Source: Bacillota bacterium (GTDB taxonomy: Bacteria; Bacillota; Bacilli; Paenibacillales; UBA4045). Taken from it: a stretch of 47,264 bases of DNA. The stretch is taken from the NCBI GenBank assembly GCA_023441055.1, contig JAEZQY010000015.1, forward strand, positions 1 through 47,264. The letters run 5' to 3'. A program made the position numbers and the translations under genes. The notes under the pieces were generated by a model. The model worked only from the letters and a program-made list of their open reading frames with translations. It did not search any database and was not told where the DNA came from. Of the stretch, positions 31,982-40,761 are shown piece after piece; position 1 is the first letter of the stretch, and each line of letters opens with the position of its first letter.

Positions 31982-32180
31982 GGAAAGTGAAGCTGCATGG
32001 TGTGATACGGGGTAACTGTTGCGTGCAACACCGGAAAGTGAAGCTGCATGGTGTGATACGGGTTAACTGTTGCGTGCAACGCCGGAAAGTGAAGCTGCAT
32101 GGTGCGATACGGAGTAACTGTTGCGTGCAGCGCCGGAAAGTGAAGGTGCTTGGCGCGAAATGAAGTATTTTATGTTGTGC
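31982..32180. repeat. Second tandem array of the 51-bp repeat (3 copies plus a degenerate one)
   Basis: Units start with GGAAAGTGAA at 31982, 32033, 32084 and 32135, again exactly 51 bp apart; the last is degenerate. They share GGAAAGTGAAGCTGCA, GGTAACTG and GCGTGCA in order with the array at 1-357, so the two are one family. A forward frame happens to be open through the array but has no RBS and is probably not translated. The array marks the left edge of the accessory block between tsaD and ydiF. Confidence 0.93.
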
Positions 32181-32201
32181 CTATGGAAAAGATGTTGGAT
32201 A

Positions 32202-32230
32202 TTGACGAATTGTAAGTTATATGGTATTTT
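32202..32230 (+). promoter_or_regulatory. SigA-type promoter upstream of an attenuator
   Basis: TTGACG (32202-32207), 17-nt spacer, TATTTT (32225-32230). Transcription would begin near 32237 and meet the terminator at 32266-32304 within about 70 nt. Confidence 0.65.
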
Positions 32231-32265
32231 ATACCTACTAACAATTGAATGGCTGCGGAAGAACC

Positions 32266-32304
32266 GCTCACATTATGTGCTTTTTTGCTGATGTGAGCTT
32301 TTTT
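32266..32304 (+). terminator. Terminator or attenuator before a small membrane-protein gene
   Basis: GCTCACAT (32266-32273) pairs perfectly with ATGTGAGC (32291-32298), followed by TTTTTT. Because it lies between a promoter and the ORF at 32340, it either ends a roughly 70-nt small RNA or acts as an attenuator. A small upstream hairpin (GCGG/CCGC, 32255-32267) could be an antiterminator arm. Confidence 0.75.
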
Positions 32305-32339
32305 ATTGACAATATGAGATGAAGTGGGGTGATGAAGTG

Positions 32340-32468
32340 ATGTTGGATAAAGAGATGTACGAGATGGCGGTTACTGGTATCGTCCTTGTACTGATCGGTT
32401 TCTGTTTGAACATGTTGTTGTTAGCCGATCAGATCGTACCAGGTGTGGTACAAATGTCACTTTGGTAA
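32340..32468 (+). CDS. Small single-span membrane protein (42 aa)
   Basis: Unrecognised. The reading frame from 32340 gives MLDKEMYEMAVTG, then one hydrophobic helix (IVLVLIGFCLNMLLLA), then a short outer tail ending MSLW. GTGGGGTGATG upstream gives a usable RBS. Its size and its place beside two type I toxin modules suggest a related membrane-active peptide, but its sequence differs from the Hol_Tox-like toxins and no antisense RNA promoter is evident. Confidence 0.5.
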   Translation: MLDKEMYEMAVTGIVLVLIGFCLNMLLLADQIVPGVVQMSLW

Positions 32469-32584
32469 TAACATGCAGATTAGGTCTATGCGAGGTAGTG
32501 CTAGAGTGCTAGAATAGGCACAAGTACAACAGAAGGGCTTGCAAGGGCGGTCGGCTAATCTCCTGAAGTTAGGAGGTGATGCCT

Positions 32585-32698
32585 GTGGAGGTCAAGGATG
32601 CTCTGATGCTGATGATCGGTTTTGGTGCGCTATTAATTGCGTTGCTGACGCTGATCGTGAACATCGTCGCAGCGCTGAACCAACACAAAAAGAAATAG
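32585..32698 (+). CDS. Type I toxin, holin-like membrane peptide (copy 1, 37 aa)
   Basis: The peptide MEVKDALMLMIGFGALLIAL continues as a single hydrophobic helix and ends in NQHKKK, the plan of the Bacillales putative holin-like toxins (TxpA/BsrG-like class). GTG at 32585 is 8 nt after AGGAGG; an ATG at 32579 overlaps the SD and is unlikely. The SD is sequestered: ATCTCCT (32558-32564) pairs with AGGAGGT (32571-32577). The mRNA 5' segment 32543-32555 is complementary, with one mismatch, to 32747-32759, a 5'-3' long-range pairing typical of type I toxin mRNAs. A TGC-TAGAAT extended -10 (32507-32515) is a possible promoter. Expression would depolarise the membrane if not silenced by the antisense RNA. 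Confidence 0.85.
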   Translation: MEVKDALMLMIGFGALLIALLTLIVNIVAALNQHKKK

Positions 32699-32808
32699 AC
32701 CGCCCCCTGCGAAGGTAACGGTCTATTTCTGATCGGTTTACCCAAAGCCTACCGCCCTTAATAGCGGCTGTTGTACCAGGGAGCCTGTTGACGCAGGCTC
32801 CTTTTCTT
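32687..32808 (-). ncRNA. Antitoxin RNA for toxin copy 1
   Basis: On the minus strand TTGCAG (32843-32838), 17 nt and TATAAT (32820-32815) form a promoter; transcription from about 32808 would run into the toxin 3' end. It stops at a minus-strand terminator whose stem is AGAAATAGACCG with its complement, followed by TTTTTG (complement of 32687-32691). The roughly 120-nt RNA is antisense to the last 12 nt of the toxin gene and its 3' UTR, as with RatA and SR4. Expression is inferred, not shown. Confidence 0.7.
32780..32808 (+). terminator. Terminator of toxin mRNA copy 1
   Basis: GGAGCCTG (32780-32787) pairs with CAGGCTCC (32794-32801) around TTGACG, followed by TTTTCTT. Confidence 0.85.
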
Positions 32809-33016
32809 ATTTTTATTATATTCGTTCCTTTTCATACCTGCAAGATGGAAAACAATCAGGGCAGGGATGCTGGCAAACGTGCTGATCCCAGTAGGAAGCG
32901 TCACCGGGAAAACGAATAACCTAGTAAATGGAAGACAAATCAGATGAAATAGGTTCAGGAACAATAGAATGGCTTAAAGGGCGGTCGGCTAATCTCCTGC
33001 AGAGGAGGTGATGCCT

Positions 33017-33127
33017 GTGGAGGTTAAGGATGCTCTGACGTTGATGATCGGTTTTGGTGCGCTGTTAATTGCGCTGCTGACGCTGATCGTAAACATCGTC
33101 ATAGCGATGAACCATCACAAAAAGTAG
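33017..33127 (+). CDS. Type I toxin, holin-like membrane peptide (copy 2, 36 aa)
   Basis: Near-identical to copy 1: MEVKDALTLMIGFGALLIAL, then a hydrophobic helix and a basic end (NHHKK). GTG at 33017 follows AGGAGG by 8 nt. The SD is again sequestered (ATCTCCT 32992-32998 with AGGAGGT 33003-33009), and the long-range pairing is conserved (32977-32989 with 33177-33189). A TAGAAT at 32965-32970 is a candidate -10. Changes between the copies keep the RNA structures, which suggests that both are under selection. The gene ends 2 codons earlier in the basic tail. Confidence 0.85.
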   Translation: MEVKDALTLMIGFGALLIALLTLIVNIVIAMNHHKK

Positions 33128-33238
33128 TAGACCGCCCCCCGATAAGGTGTGCGGTCTACTTCGCCACTAAATCCAAGCCTACCGCCCTTAAAAGCGGCTG
33201 TTGTTCCAAGGAGCCTGTTAGCGCATGCTCCTTTTCTT
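33119..33238 (-). ncRNA. Antitoxin RNA for toxin copy 2
   Basis: The promoter is conserved with copy 1: minus-strand TTGCAG (33273-33268), 17 nt, TATAAT (33250-33245). The minus-strand terminator has the stem AGTAGACCG with CGGTCTACT, followed by ACTTTTTG. The RNA overlaps the last codons and 3' UTR of toxin copy 2. Differences from antitoxin 1 fall in its terminator and loop regions, so cross-silencing between the modules is possible. Confidence 0.7.
33210..33238 (+). terminator. Terminator of toxin mRNA copy 2
   Basis: GGAGCCTG (33210-33217) pairs with CATGCTCC (33224-33231) with one mismatch, followed by TTTTCTT; it corresponds to the copy 1 terminator. Confidence 0.8.
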
Positions 33239-33304
33239 ATCTTTATTATATTCGTTCCCTTTCATACCTGCAACATAATAAACCATACAAAACGAGGATG
33301 ATGA

Positions 33305-34522
33305 ATGATGAAACAACTAACGATGCTGATGGTAATGGTTTTACTGGTGCTGGCGATCACGCCGACCTCGCACGCTTCAAGAGAAACCTTCCAAGATATT
33401 GAGTCGCATTGGGCGAGGCTTAAGATTGAGCAGGGCGTGCAGAAGGGTTATGTCAGTGGCTTTCCTGATGGTGCGTTCCGACCAAATGAGCCGGTAACCA
33501 GGGCGCAATTCATCCGGATGTTTGCAGACAGCTTGCAGTTGCCCAGTTCGCAGGGTGGATCTCCTTGGTATCAGCCTTATGTTGCAACTGCGTTAGAAAT
33601 AGGTGTGCTGGATCAAGCGGACTTCAGTGACTATACCGCACAGATCAGCCGGCTAGAGATCATGCGCTTGCTTTCCAGGGGTCTAGCTACAGATAGCCAG
33701 TATGCGGCCTATTTGACGGCCTACAGTGGCCTGTACAACGGTGATATTCCATACATCGATTATCGAGACATTCCGGATGCAGATGTAAAGCATGTGGCTA
33801 TGGTGATCGGAGCTGGGCTTGTTTCAGGCTATCCGGATTTCTCGCTGGGCTTGAGCAAAACAGCTACCAGAGCCGAGGCCGTTGTTATGATCGAGAACTT
33901 CCTAGAGCTGCGGCTGAAGACACCTGAAGGATATAGAGGGCTATTAGAGCTAAAGGAAGTGGCCGAGACAGGAACTAATGCGACAACGGTGTCTATGTTG
34001 GTACCTTCTCAAAATTTCAAAAAAGAGCCGATTAGCATTTCAACCAAGAGATATGACGCTAAGATCAAACGTGCTTATGTCGTACCGACTATCGGAGAAT
34101 CTAGTATTTATGAGCGTAAGGTACTATGGGATAGATCGGACATCCAGATGGACGTAGTGAATTCAACACCTTACTTTGTACTGACATCCTACGAAGTTAA
34201 GACAAAAGTAGACATGCACTTATACCCCATGGAATTTACATCCTCTGTATACAGCAGTGCTACCATTAGGGGCACTGATGGAAATACCTACAAGAAAGCT
34301 GTTGCTGCTTTTGGCTACACACATATAGGTGTAAGCATAGGTACTGTGAAGAAGGCGGAAAAAGGCAAGACCTATGAAGTATTCGATTTATCATCTTATA
34401 GGGAGTGGCATGTTGGATGGAAGAGTGGTATGTATCTGACCAATAGTCAAGAAGGAAGTGTACACGTGGACCATCCGAAATATACATTATTTACTTCGGA
34501 CTATAAACATACTGGATGGTGA
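33305..34522 (+). CDS. S-layer homology (SLH) domain surface protein
   Basis: A 405-aa secreted protein. The signal peptide (residues 1-24, LMVMVLLVLAITPTSHAS) is followed by an SLH module at about 27-75 (FQDIESHWARLKIEQGVQKG, then YVSGFPDGAFRPNEPVTRAQ). A weaker second module follows, and a third lies at about 160-200 (AMVIGAGLVSGYPDF, TRAEAVVMIENFL). SLH modules bind pyruvylated wall polymers. Residues 215-405 are unrecognised and beta-rich. It lies 5 nt before the giant PKD protein gene and is probably co-translated with it, so it may anchor or assist that protein. ATG at 33305 has GAGG 7 nt upstream. Confidence 0.88.
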   Translation: MMKQLTMLMVMVLLVLAITPTSHASRETFQDIESHWARLKIEQGVQKGYVSGFPDGAFRPNEPVTRAQFIRMFADSLQLPSSQGGSPWYQPYVATALEIGVLDQADFSDYTAQISRLEIMRLLSRGLATDSQYAAYLTAYSGLYNGDIPYIDYRDIPDADVKHVAMVIGAGLVSGYPDFSLGLSKTATRAEAVVMIENFLELRLKTPEGYRGLLELKEVAETGTNATTVSMLVPSQNFKKEPISISTKRYDAKIKRAYVVPTIGESSIYERKVLWDRSDIQMDVVNSTPYFVLTSYEVKTKVDMHLYPMEFTSSVYSSATIRGTDGNTYKKAVAAFGYTHIGVSIGTVKKAEKGKTYEVFDLSSYREWHVGWKSGMYLTNSQEGSVHVDHPKYTLFTSDYKHTGW

Positions 34523-34527
34523 GATGA

Positions 34528-37500
34528 ATGAAGAGGCAGAGCGTGAAGTTAGTATCTATAATTAATATACTGAGTATCCTTATCTCAGCTTTTCTTATGT
34601 ATATACCACTTGGTAGTGTAAATGCTGCTACTGTAAATGTGAATGTGAAAGCCACTGCAAGCAAAACAGCGGGTTTCTATTGGTGCGAAAGGTCAGACGG
34701 TTCTTGGCAAGCTACGCATGATGGCGGCACCTTCTATGTGCCGGATGCCGGTAATAAGCCATCGAGCAAGCATGTAACCTTTTCCGTTAACTTTACATTG
34801 CCAAATGTCGGGTGGGAGGATGGTAACGGAAATACCTACAACCTATCTGATCTCACTACAAACAGCACAAGCATTGATAGTGTAATAAAAGAGAATGTGC
34901 CAATGGGAACAAGTGTTACACATTCTGGTAACACAATCACCTTTTCCGGAACTATCGGGGGCAGTATTGAAGGCAATCCTATAGCCGCGCCCAACGAACA
35001 CTGTGGAAGCAACAATGCTTATGTTCATCTTTATCCAGTACTAGTCACTTGGCTCGGTACCAAAGTCATAACAACACCTGACGAAATCTTCGAAGGCCTC
35101 TCGATCACACCGACTCCCAGCACGATTCAAGTCGATCAGCAGGAATCCTATGTTGTGCGGGAGCATTGGAAGCGCAATGGTGATTCCACCTCTGATGTCA
35201 TTCCCAACGCGCTGCTCACCTGGTCTTCCTCAGATACCTCCAAGGCAACGGTGAATCATGGCATTGCAACCGGCAGATCACCAACGACATCAGATATTGA
35301 TATCACCGCCACCTATGCCGCGCAGAATGCCTCAGTAACGGCCAAACTCAAGGTCATTGCAAAGCCCACACACATCATCACCGGAGAAGTAGACATCCTC
35401 GATAAGAACCTCACCTGGCGGGACACCATCGCCATCCGCCCCAAGAATGTCGTTATCCCCAGCAGTTGTACATACGCCTATCATCAATATCAGATCGTAC
35501 GCGATGGGATCACCTATACAAGCGCCAGAATCTACGGTCTTAGCAATACAACGTCCTACAGCCACGGCAATTATCCTTCCGTTATCTCAGTCGGTACCCA
35601 CACGGTCTACATTAATATCACTGCCAATTGTGCGGAATCGGGCTGGACAGGCCCAGACAGCTTCAACATGGCTGGCATGACCGACAACAAGCCACCTGAT
35701 TTCAGCCTAGGCTGGACGACACCGGGCAACCGCACAACATCAGGCATTCAGACTAGTGTAGTCGTGGGCTCCAAGCTCGACATCGCCATCCTTGATAGCC
35801 CTGCGCCTACTGATCCCGATGGCGACACGATCCATTATGGCGTGTTCGAGTTCACGACACCGGGCTGGGCGCAGACCATTCCCACGAATAATCCCTTCTA
35901 TGGTAACGGCTATCTGGATGTGGTGATGAGTGAAGTCGGATTCTTCTGCGCCAGGGCGAGTATGATCGATGAATTCGGTGCCTCTACCGTGAGGACAGCA
36001 TGTGTGGATGTTGTACCCGCCAATCCCGTACCGATTATCAAGGTGCCGAATGTGGTCAGAGAGAACCACCCTGTCACACCAGCGATCCACAGCTCCGATA
36101 GCTACAGTCCGGTTCCGGGTCGTAGCATCGATCACGCGCGTGATAGCTGGACGAACCGCAAGGAGGTCTACCCCGAGCCTGGACCGCAGACTGTCACGTT
36201 AGAGGTATTCGACAATACCGGTCTACGATCCATCCGCCCCGCCTCTGAGACGTTCATCGTACTGCCGGACGAGCCGCCTGTAGCCGTTGTAGAGGTTGAT
36301 CCCCTGGGCATTCGTCAGGAAACGTATGATATCCTCAATAAGTCCTATTCAACAGATGGCGATACGATTGTAACAGCCAATTACCGCTATCGGTACGATG
36401 CCGCTAACGATGGCTTCCATAATGATGAATGGGTTCCTCTGCCTGGCAATCTCACTAAGTCCCAGATTACGCCTGCAGCCGTGGGCAAATACGAAATTGA
36501 ACTGCAGGTTATTGAGGAATATGGCCAGTCGGCAACAGCAACCGCCGTGATAGATGTGACCAATCTGGCGCCAACGGTATCATTCGTTATGGAAGGGAAC
36601 AATCCGATTCCGGAGGAACCTGTTCATGTGGGCATCGATGTGAAGCAGGTGTTGGCAACCTGGACGAATTATGCGTTCAACTCTACGTCCGCGCAGCCCA
36701 ATAAGCCGTATATGTGGACAACAGATGGATCCAAGCTGATGATGGGTCTGGGCAAGGGGATGGAACAACAGACGTCCTATGTCGTGGATACCGGATTGGA
36801 TAGTAACAAATCATACTATCGTTATTTTATGCAGCATTCAGACAATGGCTTTGGTCCTAACAGTTTATCCCCCTATAAGTCGATTGCTACGCGTGATCTC
36901 ACTAAGTCCGGGTTGGTGCTTGTACCGAAGTATGGCACATACAGCTTTACAACAGGAGAGGATTATCAAACCCTGGAACCCGCCAGGTTTGCGTCATTCA
37001 TCCGTTCCACGGATACGCATGTGGTATTCGATCAATCCATCTATTATTCCGGCACGCCTACCACATATGTGCTCGGCCTAAATAAGAGCAGGTTGCCTCA
37101 AGTGAATCAAATCGTTTCGTGGGATGGGTCGAAGAATCTATTGATCCATGCATGGGAGGGGCCGAATCCGTATGATTACATTGTCCGCATGCCTCCATAC
37201 TTGGACTTCGAGCTGCCGATCTATTACAGTTGGCAACAGCCTAATGGATGGCGTGCTAAGGCTGATGCAGGCGACTACTCGGGCACGACCAATATCCGCA
37301 AGACTTACAACGATATGGGGTCGGCGCTGGCGAAGGTAGAAGTATCCGGAAGCCGCATATATGCGGTGTACAAGGGGATCCCCAAGTATATGTATGAGAG
37401 CGATTCAGACACCTATACGGTGAAGGATTACAATGGAATCGTTGTTGTCATCTATGATGCCGCTACAGGTGAAAAAATCGGTCAGACGACAGAAAATATA

Positions 37501-40500
37501 ACCGGATTAAACACGAACAATCTGCAGCTGTTGGTCTTGGGGGATAATCTAGTCGTGCGATCTGCAACGAACAACACGGTTAGGTACGTCGAGATGGATC
37601 GGAGCGGGAAGCTTGTAGCGAGCGGCACAACTGCCGTGCCTAGCACAGTGCAGCTTGGCTATAAGCTGGCAACCCAGAACTGGGATGGCGGCGCAATCAC
37701 TTATGGTCCGGCCACGAACTACACTTGCGCGTTCCAAACACCAACCGGGCTATGGAAGGATGACCTCGGCAACACGTATGCGTATTATGTGGCCAATTGC
37801 AATGGCTTTACGGATTACAATGTGAATATCAATCCCAATTTCGCCGCAGGGTTATACCTAGTGCAGTTCACTAGGGATCATACATTCAGCCAAGCGATTA
37901 AACTTAAGGGTACATCTGCGCGTTCTATTTTCAATGCATATACCTTTCCTTATGTGGCGGACAAAGAACCCGTGATTGCGATTGATACGATTACCCGAAA
38001 AGCATATGTGAGATCCTTCTCCCAGCACTATGCGCCTGGCAATGTCGTCCCGACGGATGCGCAGCATGTGCAAGTGGTCGATCTGGCAACCGGTGTGGCT
38101 TCCGCGACATCGCAGGTGCTGACAATCACGCCTGCCATGGGGAGCGGATTTGCCATCAGGCATACAGGAGCACTCGCCGATGGGTGGTTTACTTCCACCG
38201 CAAGCGGAGGCTTGGATAAATTTAATTACTATCATGATAAGAATGTGATGTTTGAGAATATATCTATAGCGGGATATACGAATCGAACGGTATCTTATGG
38301 CTTCAGATTTGGCGAGTATGTGGGCGATGGGATGTATCTGTCTATGTATAACACGTATTGGCAGACAATCGCTATAGGCTACAATGGCAGCGGCTACAAT
38401 GATGGGACTTACATGTACCTCGATGTTGGAACGCCGAGCAGCGCGAATACGTATCCCGGCTTCCAGTATGGTCACCTCCTATCCCCCGATACACATTCAG
38501 ATGCAGAGATTTCTGCTGTTCTCAGTATGGACAAGCCCAGCCAGTCCACAACTCTAGCCGGCATCTCGTTCCGCATGCAGGATGGACGCAACTTCTACGC
38601 TGTGGAGGCGGATGGGGCTCGTATTTACGTATCCAAGTATGTGAATGGCACAAGGACTGTGCTGGACTCCAGGAATATTGCGCTTCAAGCGAAGACTGGA
38701 TATAAGCTGAAGATTAAGACAACTGGCAGTAGGATCGAGGTCTACCTTGGCAATGTGCCGTACTTCGATGTGACGGATACGCAATTTGCTTCAGGCAAGT
38801 ATGGGGTATTCGCGAATAGGTCCTATGTGCACTTCTCCGTGATCTATGCGAAAGCGATCGAAGCAGACGACAATTGGCAGCGCAGCTACGCGATCCTGGA
38901 GGAAGGCGCGGCAGAGGCGACGTTACGCGTAACGGAGCAGGTGTTCAGCGACCCCGAGGACGACCCGATAGCCGGTGAACTGGAATGGCAGATCGAACAC
39001 ACGCCGAAGTTCCTGAATCATCAAGGGCTCTCCGCTTGGCACGGACGAACATTGGCAACACCGACACTATCACTGGACAAAATAGGCATCTACCGCATGG
39101 CCCTGCGCGCGCAGGATGATCCGAATTCGTCGTACCTGTATCCGGAGATGGCCTTCTCCGACTATCGCAAGTATTCGAATGCGTTCTGGCAGTACATTAC
39201 GGTGCATCGCAGACCGGTGGCTGCATTCACGCTCTCGATTGATCCTGGTACGGGGTATGTTGCCTGGGCAGACGAGAGCTATGACCCGGATCGATGGGCG
39301 AGCAGCACCGTCTACAGCACAGAGGCGACAGGCATCAACTATGGGACGACCAGGGGAATTCTGGAGCACAGATATTATTATGTAGCGCCTGACGGGACGC
39401 TGACGGAGCAGAAGCTGGTGACGCCGACGCTGCCCGGCACCTATACGGTAGGCTTGCAGGTGCGGGATGAATACGGGGCTTGGAGCAGCTGGAGCGAGCA
39501 GACGATTACGGTGGATACGCCGGTTGAGCCGAACAAGCCGCCTGTGGCTGGGTTTACCGTTAGTCCTGCCGTTGGCTATCGGAATACGATGTTCACGATC
39601 AACTCCACGGCCAGTGATCCGGAGGACGGGGCCAGGACGAATCTGACGCATGCCTATTATATCCGCAATAAGACTACTGGCTCTGCGGAGGTGCCGGTTA
39701 GCGCATGCGGCGCATGCCGCACCTCCTGGCAGATGTCGTTCAGCGAGCTGGGTGAATATGAGATACGTCAGATGGTGACGGATAGTGTGGGGATGACCGC
39801 GCAGGCAACGCGCAGCCTCGAAGTCGTGAATCGATCGCCTGTTGCCAACTTTACGATGTCGCCGAATCCGTCCTGGCAGGGCGACACCGTCACCTTCACG
39901 AATACGTCCAGTGATGCGGATCAGGATACGCTGATTGATAGTTGGCAGATCCATGATTCATCCGGGCGTCTGGTGCAGAATGGCGCATCGAGGCATCTGA
40001 TGTACCGCTTCCTAACACCGGGCGCGTATACGGTTACGTTGACGGTGTCCGATGGATATACGCAAGCTATGAAGCAGGCGGTCATGACGGTCAGGCCGCT
40101 CGTGCTGGAGCCAGATGTCAGCCATACGAGTTCGTGGTTTGACTATCATCAGCGAGCGGGTCATGAGGTGCTTACGCCGCCCAAGGCGTTCTTCTCTGGC
40201 GAACAGTTCGTCCTGAGCGCAACAGGCTCAGAGGCAGAGATTGCGAAGGTGGAAGCATGGCTCGATACGGTTGGCAGGGATGAACAGCGCATCTATGTGT
40301 CTACGGAGCTAATCTTGTCACCATCAAGCCAACGCTACGAGGGGATATTATACGATGAGCTGTTCTCTTCATTGAAGCAGGGGCTCCCCATAGGTCGTCA
40401 TGATATCCTGTTTCGCATGACTTACGCGAATGGCTTTGTACTGACGCGTTATGTGCCGATCTCGATCATTGGGCATGTCCAGCAGACAGTGAATGTGCAT

Positions 40501-40512
40501 CGCTTGCATTGA
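34528..40512 (+). CDS. Giant secreted multidomain protein with Ig-like, LamG-like and PKD-type domains (1994 aa)
   Basis: A signal peptide (residues 1-34, ending GSVNAA) leads into a unique region. A BIG2-like Ig domain lies near 190-278 (LSITPTPSTIQVDQQESYVV), then PKD-like repeats near 395-670. A beta-propeller-like centre follows (about 690-1240), a LamG-like sandwich near 1242-1445 (AGISFRMQDGRNFYAVEADG), and further PKD domains near 1558-1860 (VANFTMSPNPSWQGDTVTFT, then VTLTVSD). No LPXTG, SLH or enzyme motif is visible. Wall attachment would need the SLH partner encoded upstream. Base composition varies along the gene (C-rich 35.1-36.3 kb, AT-richer 36.7-38.5 kb, G-rich after 38.9 kb), suggesting mosaic origin. 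Function is unknown; adhesion or matrix structure is plausible. Confidence 0.85.
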   Translation: MKRQSVKLVSIINILSILISAFLMYIPLGSVNAATVNVNVKATASKTAGFYWCERSDGSWQATHDGGTFYVPDAGNKPSSKHVTFSVNFTLPNVGWEDGNGNTYNLSDLTTNSTSIDSVIKENVPMGTSVTHSGNTITFSGTIGGSIEGNPIAAPNEHCGSNNAYVHLYPVLVTWLGTKVITTPDEIFEGLSITPTPSTIQVDQQESYVVREHWKRNGDSTSDVIPNALLTWSSSDTSKATVNHGIATGRSPTTSDIDITATYAAQNASVTAKLKVIAKPTHIITGEVDILDKNLTWRDTIAIRPKNVVIPSSCTYAYHQYQIVRDGITYTSARIYGLSNTTSYSHGNYPSVISVGTHTVYINITANCAESGWTGPDSFNMAGMTDNKPPDFSLGWTTPGNRTTSGIQTSVVVGSKLDIAILDSPAPTDPDGDTIHYGVFEFTTPGWAQTIPTNNPFYGNGYLDVVMSEVGFFCARASMIDEFGASTVRTACVDVVPANPVPIIKVPNVVRENHPVTPAIHSSDSYSPVPGRSIDHARDSWTNRKEVYPEPGPQTVTLEVFDNTGLRSIRPASETFIVLPDEPPVAVVEVDPLGIRQETYDILNKSYSTDGDTIVTANYRYRYDAANDGFHNDEWVPLPGNLTKSQITPAAVGKYEIELQVIEEYGQSATATAVIDVTNLAPTVSFVMEGNNPIPEEPVHVGIDVKQVLATWTNYAFNSTSAQPNKPYMWTTDGSKLMMGLGKGMEQQTSYVVDTGLDSNKSYYRYFMQHSDNGFGPNSLSPYKSIATRDLTKSGLVLVPKYGTYSFTTGEDYQTLEPARFASFIRSTDTHVVFDQSIYYSGTPTTYVLGLNKSRLPQVNQIVSWDGSKNLLIHAWEGPNPYDYIVRMPPYLDFELPIYYSWQQPNGWRAKADAGDYSGTTNIRKTYNDMGSALAKVEVSGSRIYAVYKGIPKYMYESDSDTYTVKDYNGIVVVIYDAATGEKIGQTTENITGLNTNNLQLLVLGDNLVVRSATNNTVRYVEMDRSGKLVASGTTAVPSTVQLGYKLATQNWDGGAITYGPATNYTCAFQTPTGLWKDDLGNTYAYYVANCNGFTDYNVNINPNFAAGLYLVQFTRDHTFSQAIKLKGTSARSIFNAYTFPYVADKEPVIAIDTITRKAYVRSFSQHYAPGNVVPTDAQHVQVVDLATGVASATSQVLTITPAMGSGFAIRHTGALADGWFTSTASGGLDKFNYYHDKNVMFENISIAGYTNRTVSYGFRFGEYVGDGMYLSMYNTYWQTIAIGYNGSGYNDGTYMYLDVGTPSSANTYPGFQYGHLLSPDTHSDAEISAVLSMDKPSQSTTLAGISFRMQDGRNFYAVEADGARIYVSKYVNGTRTVLDSRNIALQAKTGYKLKIKTTGSRIEVYLGNVPYFDVTDTQFASGKYGVFANRSYVHFSVIYAKAIEADDNWQRSYAILEEGAAEATLRVTEQVFSDPEDDPIAGELEWQIEHTPKFLNHQGLSAWHGRTLATPTLSLDKIGIYRMALRAQDDPNSSYLYPEMAFSDYRKYSNAFWQYITVHRRPVAAFTLSIDPGTGYVAWADESYDPDRWASSTVYSTEATGINYGTTRGILEHRYYYVAPDGTLTEQKLVTPTLPGTYTVGLQVRDEYGAWSSWSEQTITVDTPVEPNKPPVAGFTVSPAVGYRNTMFTINSTASDPEDGARTNLTHAYYIRNKTTGSAEVPVSACGACRTSWQMSFSELGEYEIRQMVTDSVGMTAQATRSLEVVNRSPVANFTMSPNPSWQGDTVTFTNTSSDADQDTLIDSWQIHDSSGRLVQNGASRHLMYRFLTPGAYTVTLTVSDGYTQAMKQAVMTVRPLVLEPDVSHTSSWFDYHQRAGHEVLTPPKAFFSGEQFVLSATGSEAEIAKVEAWLDTVGRDEQRIYVSTELILSPSSQRYEGILYDELFSSLKQGLPIGRHDILFRMTYANGFVLTRYVPISIIGHVQQTVNVHRLH

Positions 40513-40563
40513 GGAGGACGTAGTGACAGGAATCGCCAAAACATGCGTTCCTGTTAACAAATG

Positions 40564-40761
40564 TTATCCACACCCCCTGTGGATAATGTGCATAAGTATG
40601 CGAATATGCCGTTAAATTGGGCTTTTCCGGCTTTTTTGAAAGGGGGATATGTTTTTCAACGATTTCTGTGGGTAATGTGGATAAATTTCGCCTGTCGAAA
40701 ATAAATCCTTGCCCCTCCTAGGCTCACGGGCCTGTGGATATGGGGATAACCCTGTGGATAG
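40564..40761. other. Cluster of DnaA boxes beside AT-rich DNA
   Basis: Perfect DnaA boxes form an inverted pair: TTATCCACA (40564-40572) and TGTGGATAA (40578-40586) around CCCCC. A third perfect box is at 40676-40684. One-mismatch boxes are TGTGGGTAA (40667-40675), TGTGGATAT (40733-40741) and TGTGGATAG (40753-40761). A very AT-rich stretch follows (about 40775-40855). This resembles part of a replication origin or a DnaA-titration site. No dnaA, dnaN or plasmid rep gene is nearby. The rest of the 346-nt gap holds only a weak inverted repeat at 40525-40554. Confidence 0.75.

Noticed and set aside
31918..32163. 81-aa frame through the second repeat array
   Set aside because: It is open only because the repeat length is a multiple of three; there is no RBS and the sequence is pure repeat.
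32758..32964. 68-aa minus-strand membrane-like ORF between the toxin modules
   Set aside because: It overlaps the antitoxin promoter and terminator, and the equivalent region of module 2 does not keep it open.
39070..39954. 294-aa minus-strand open frame inside the giant PKD gene
   Set aside because: Low-complexity Arg/Ile-rich translation opposite a gene with clear domains; no RBS.
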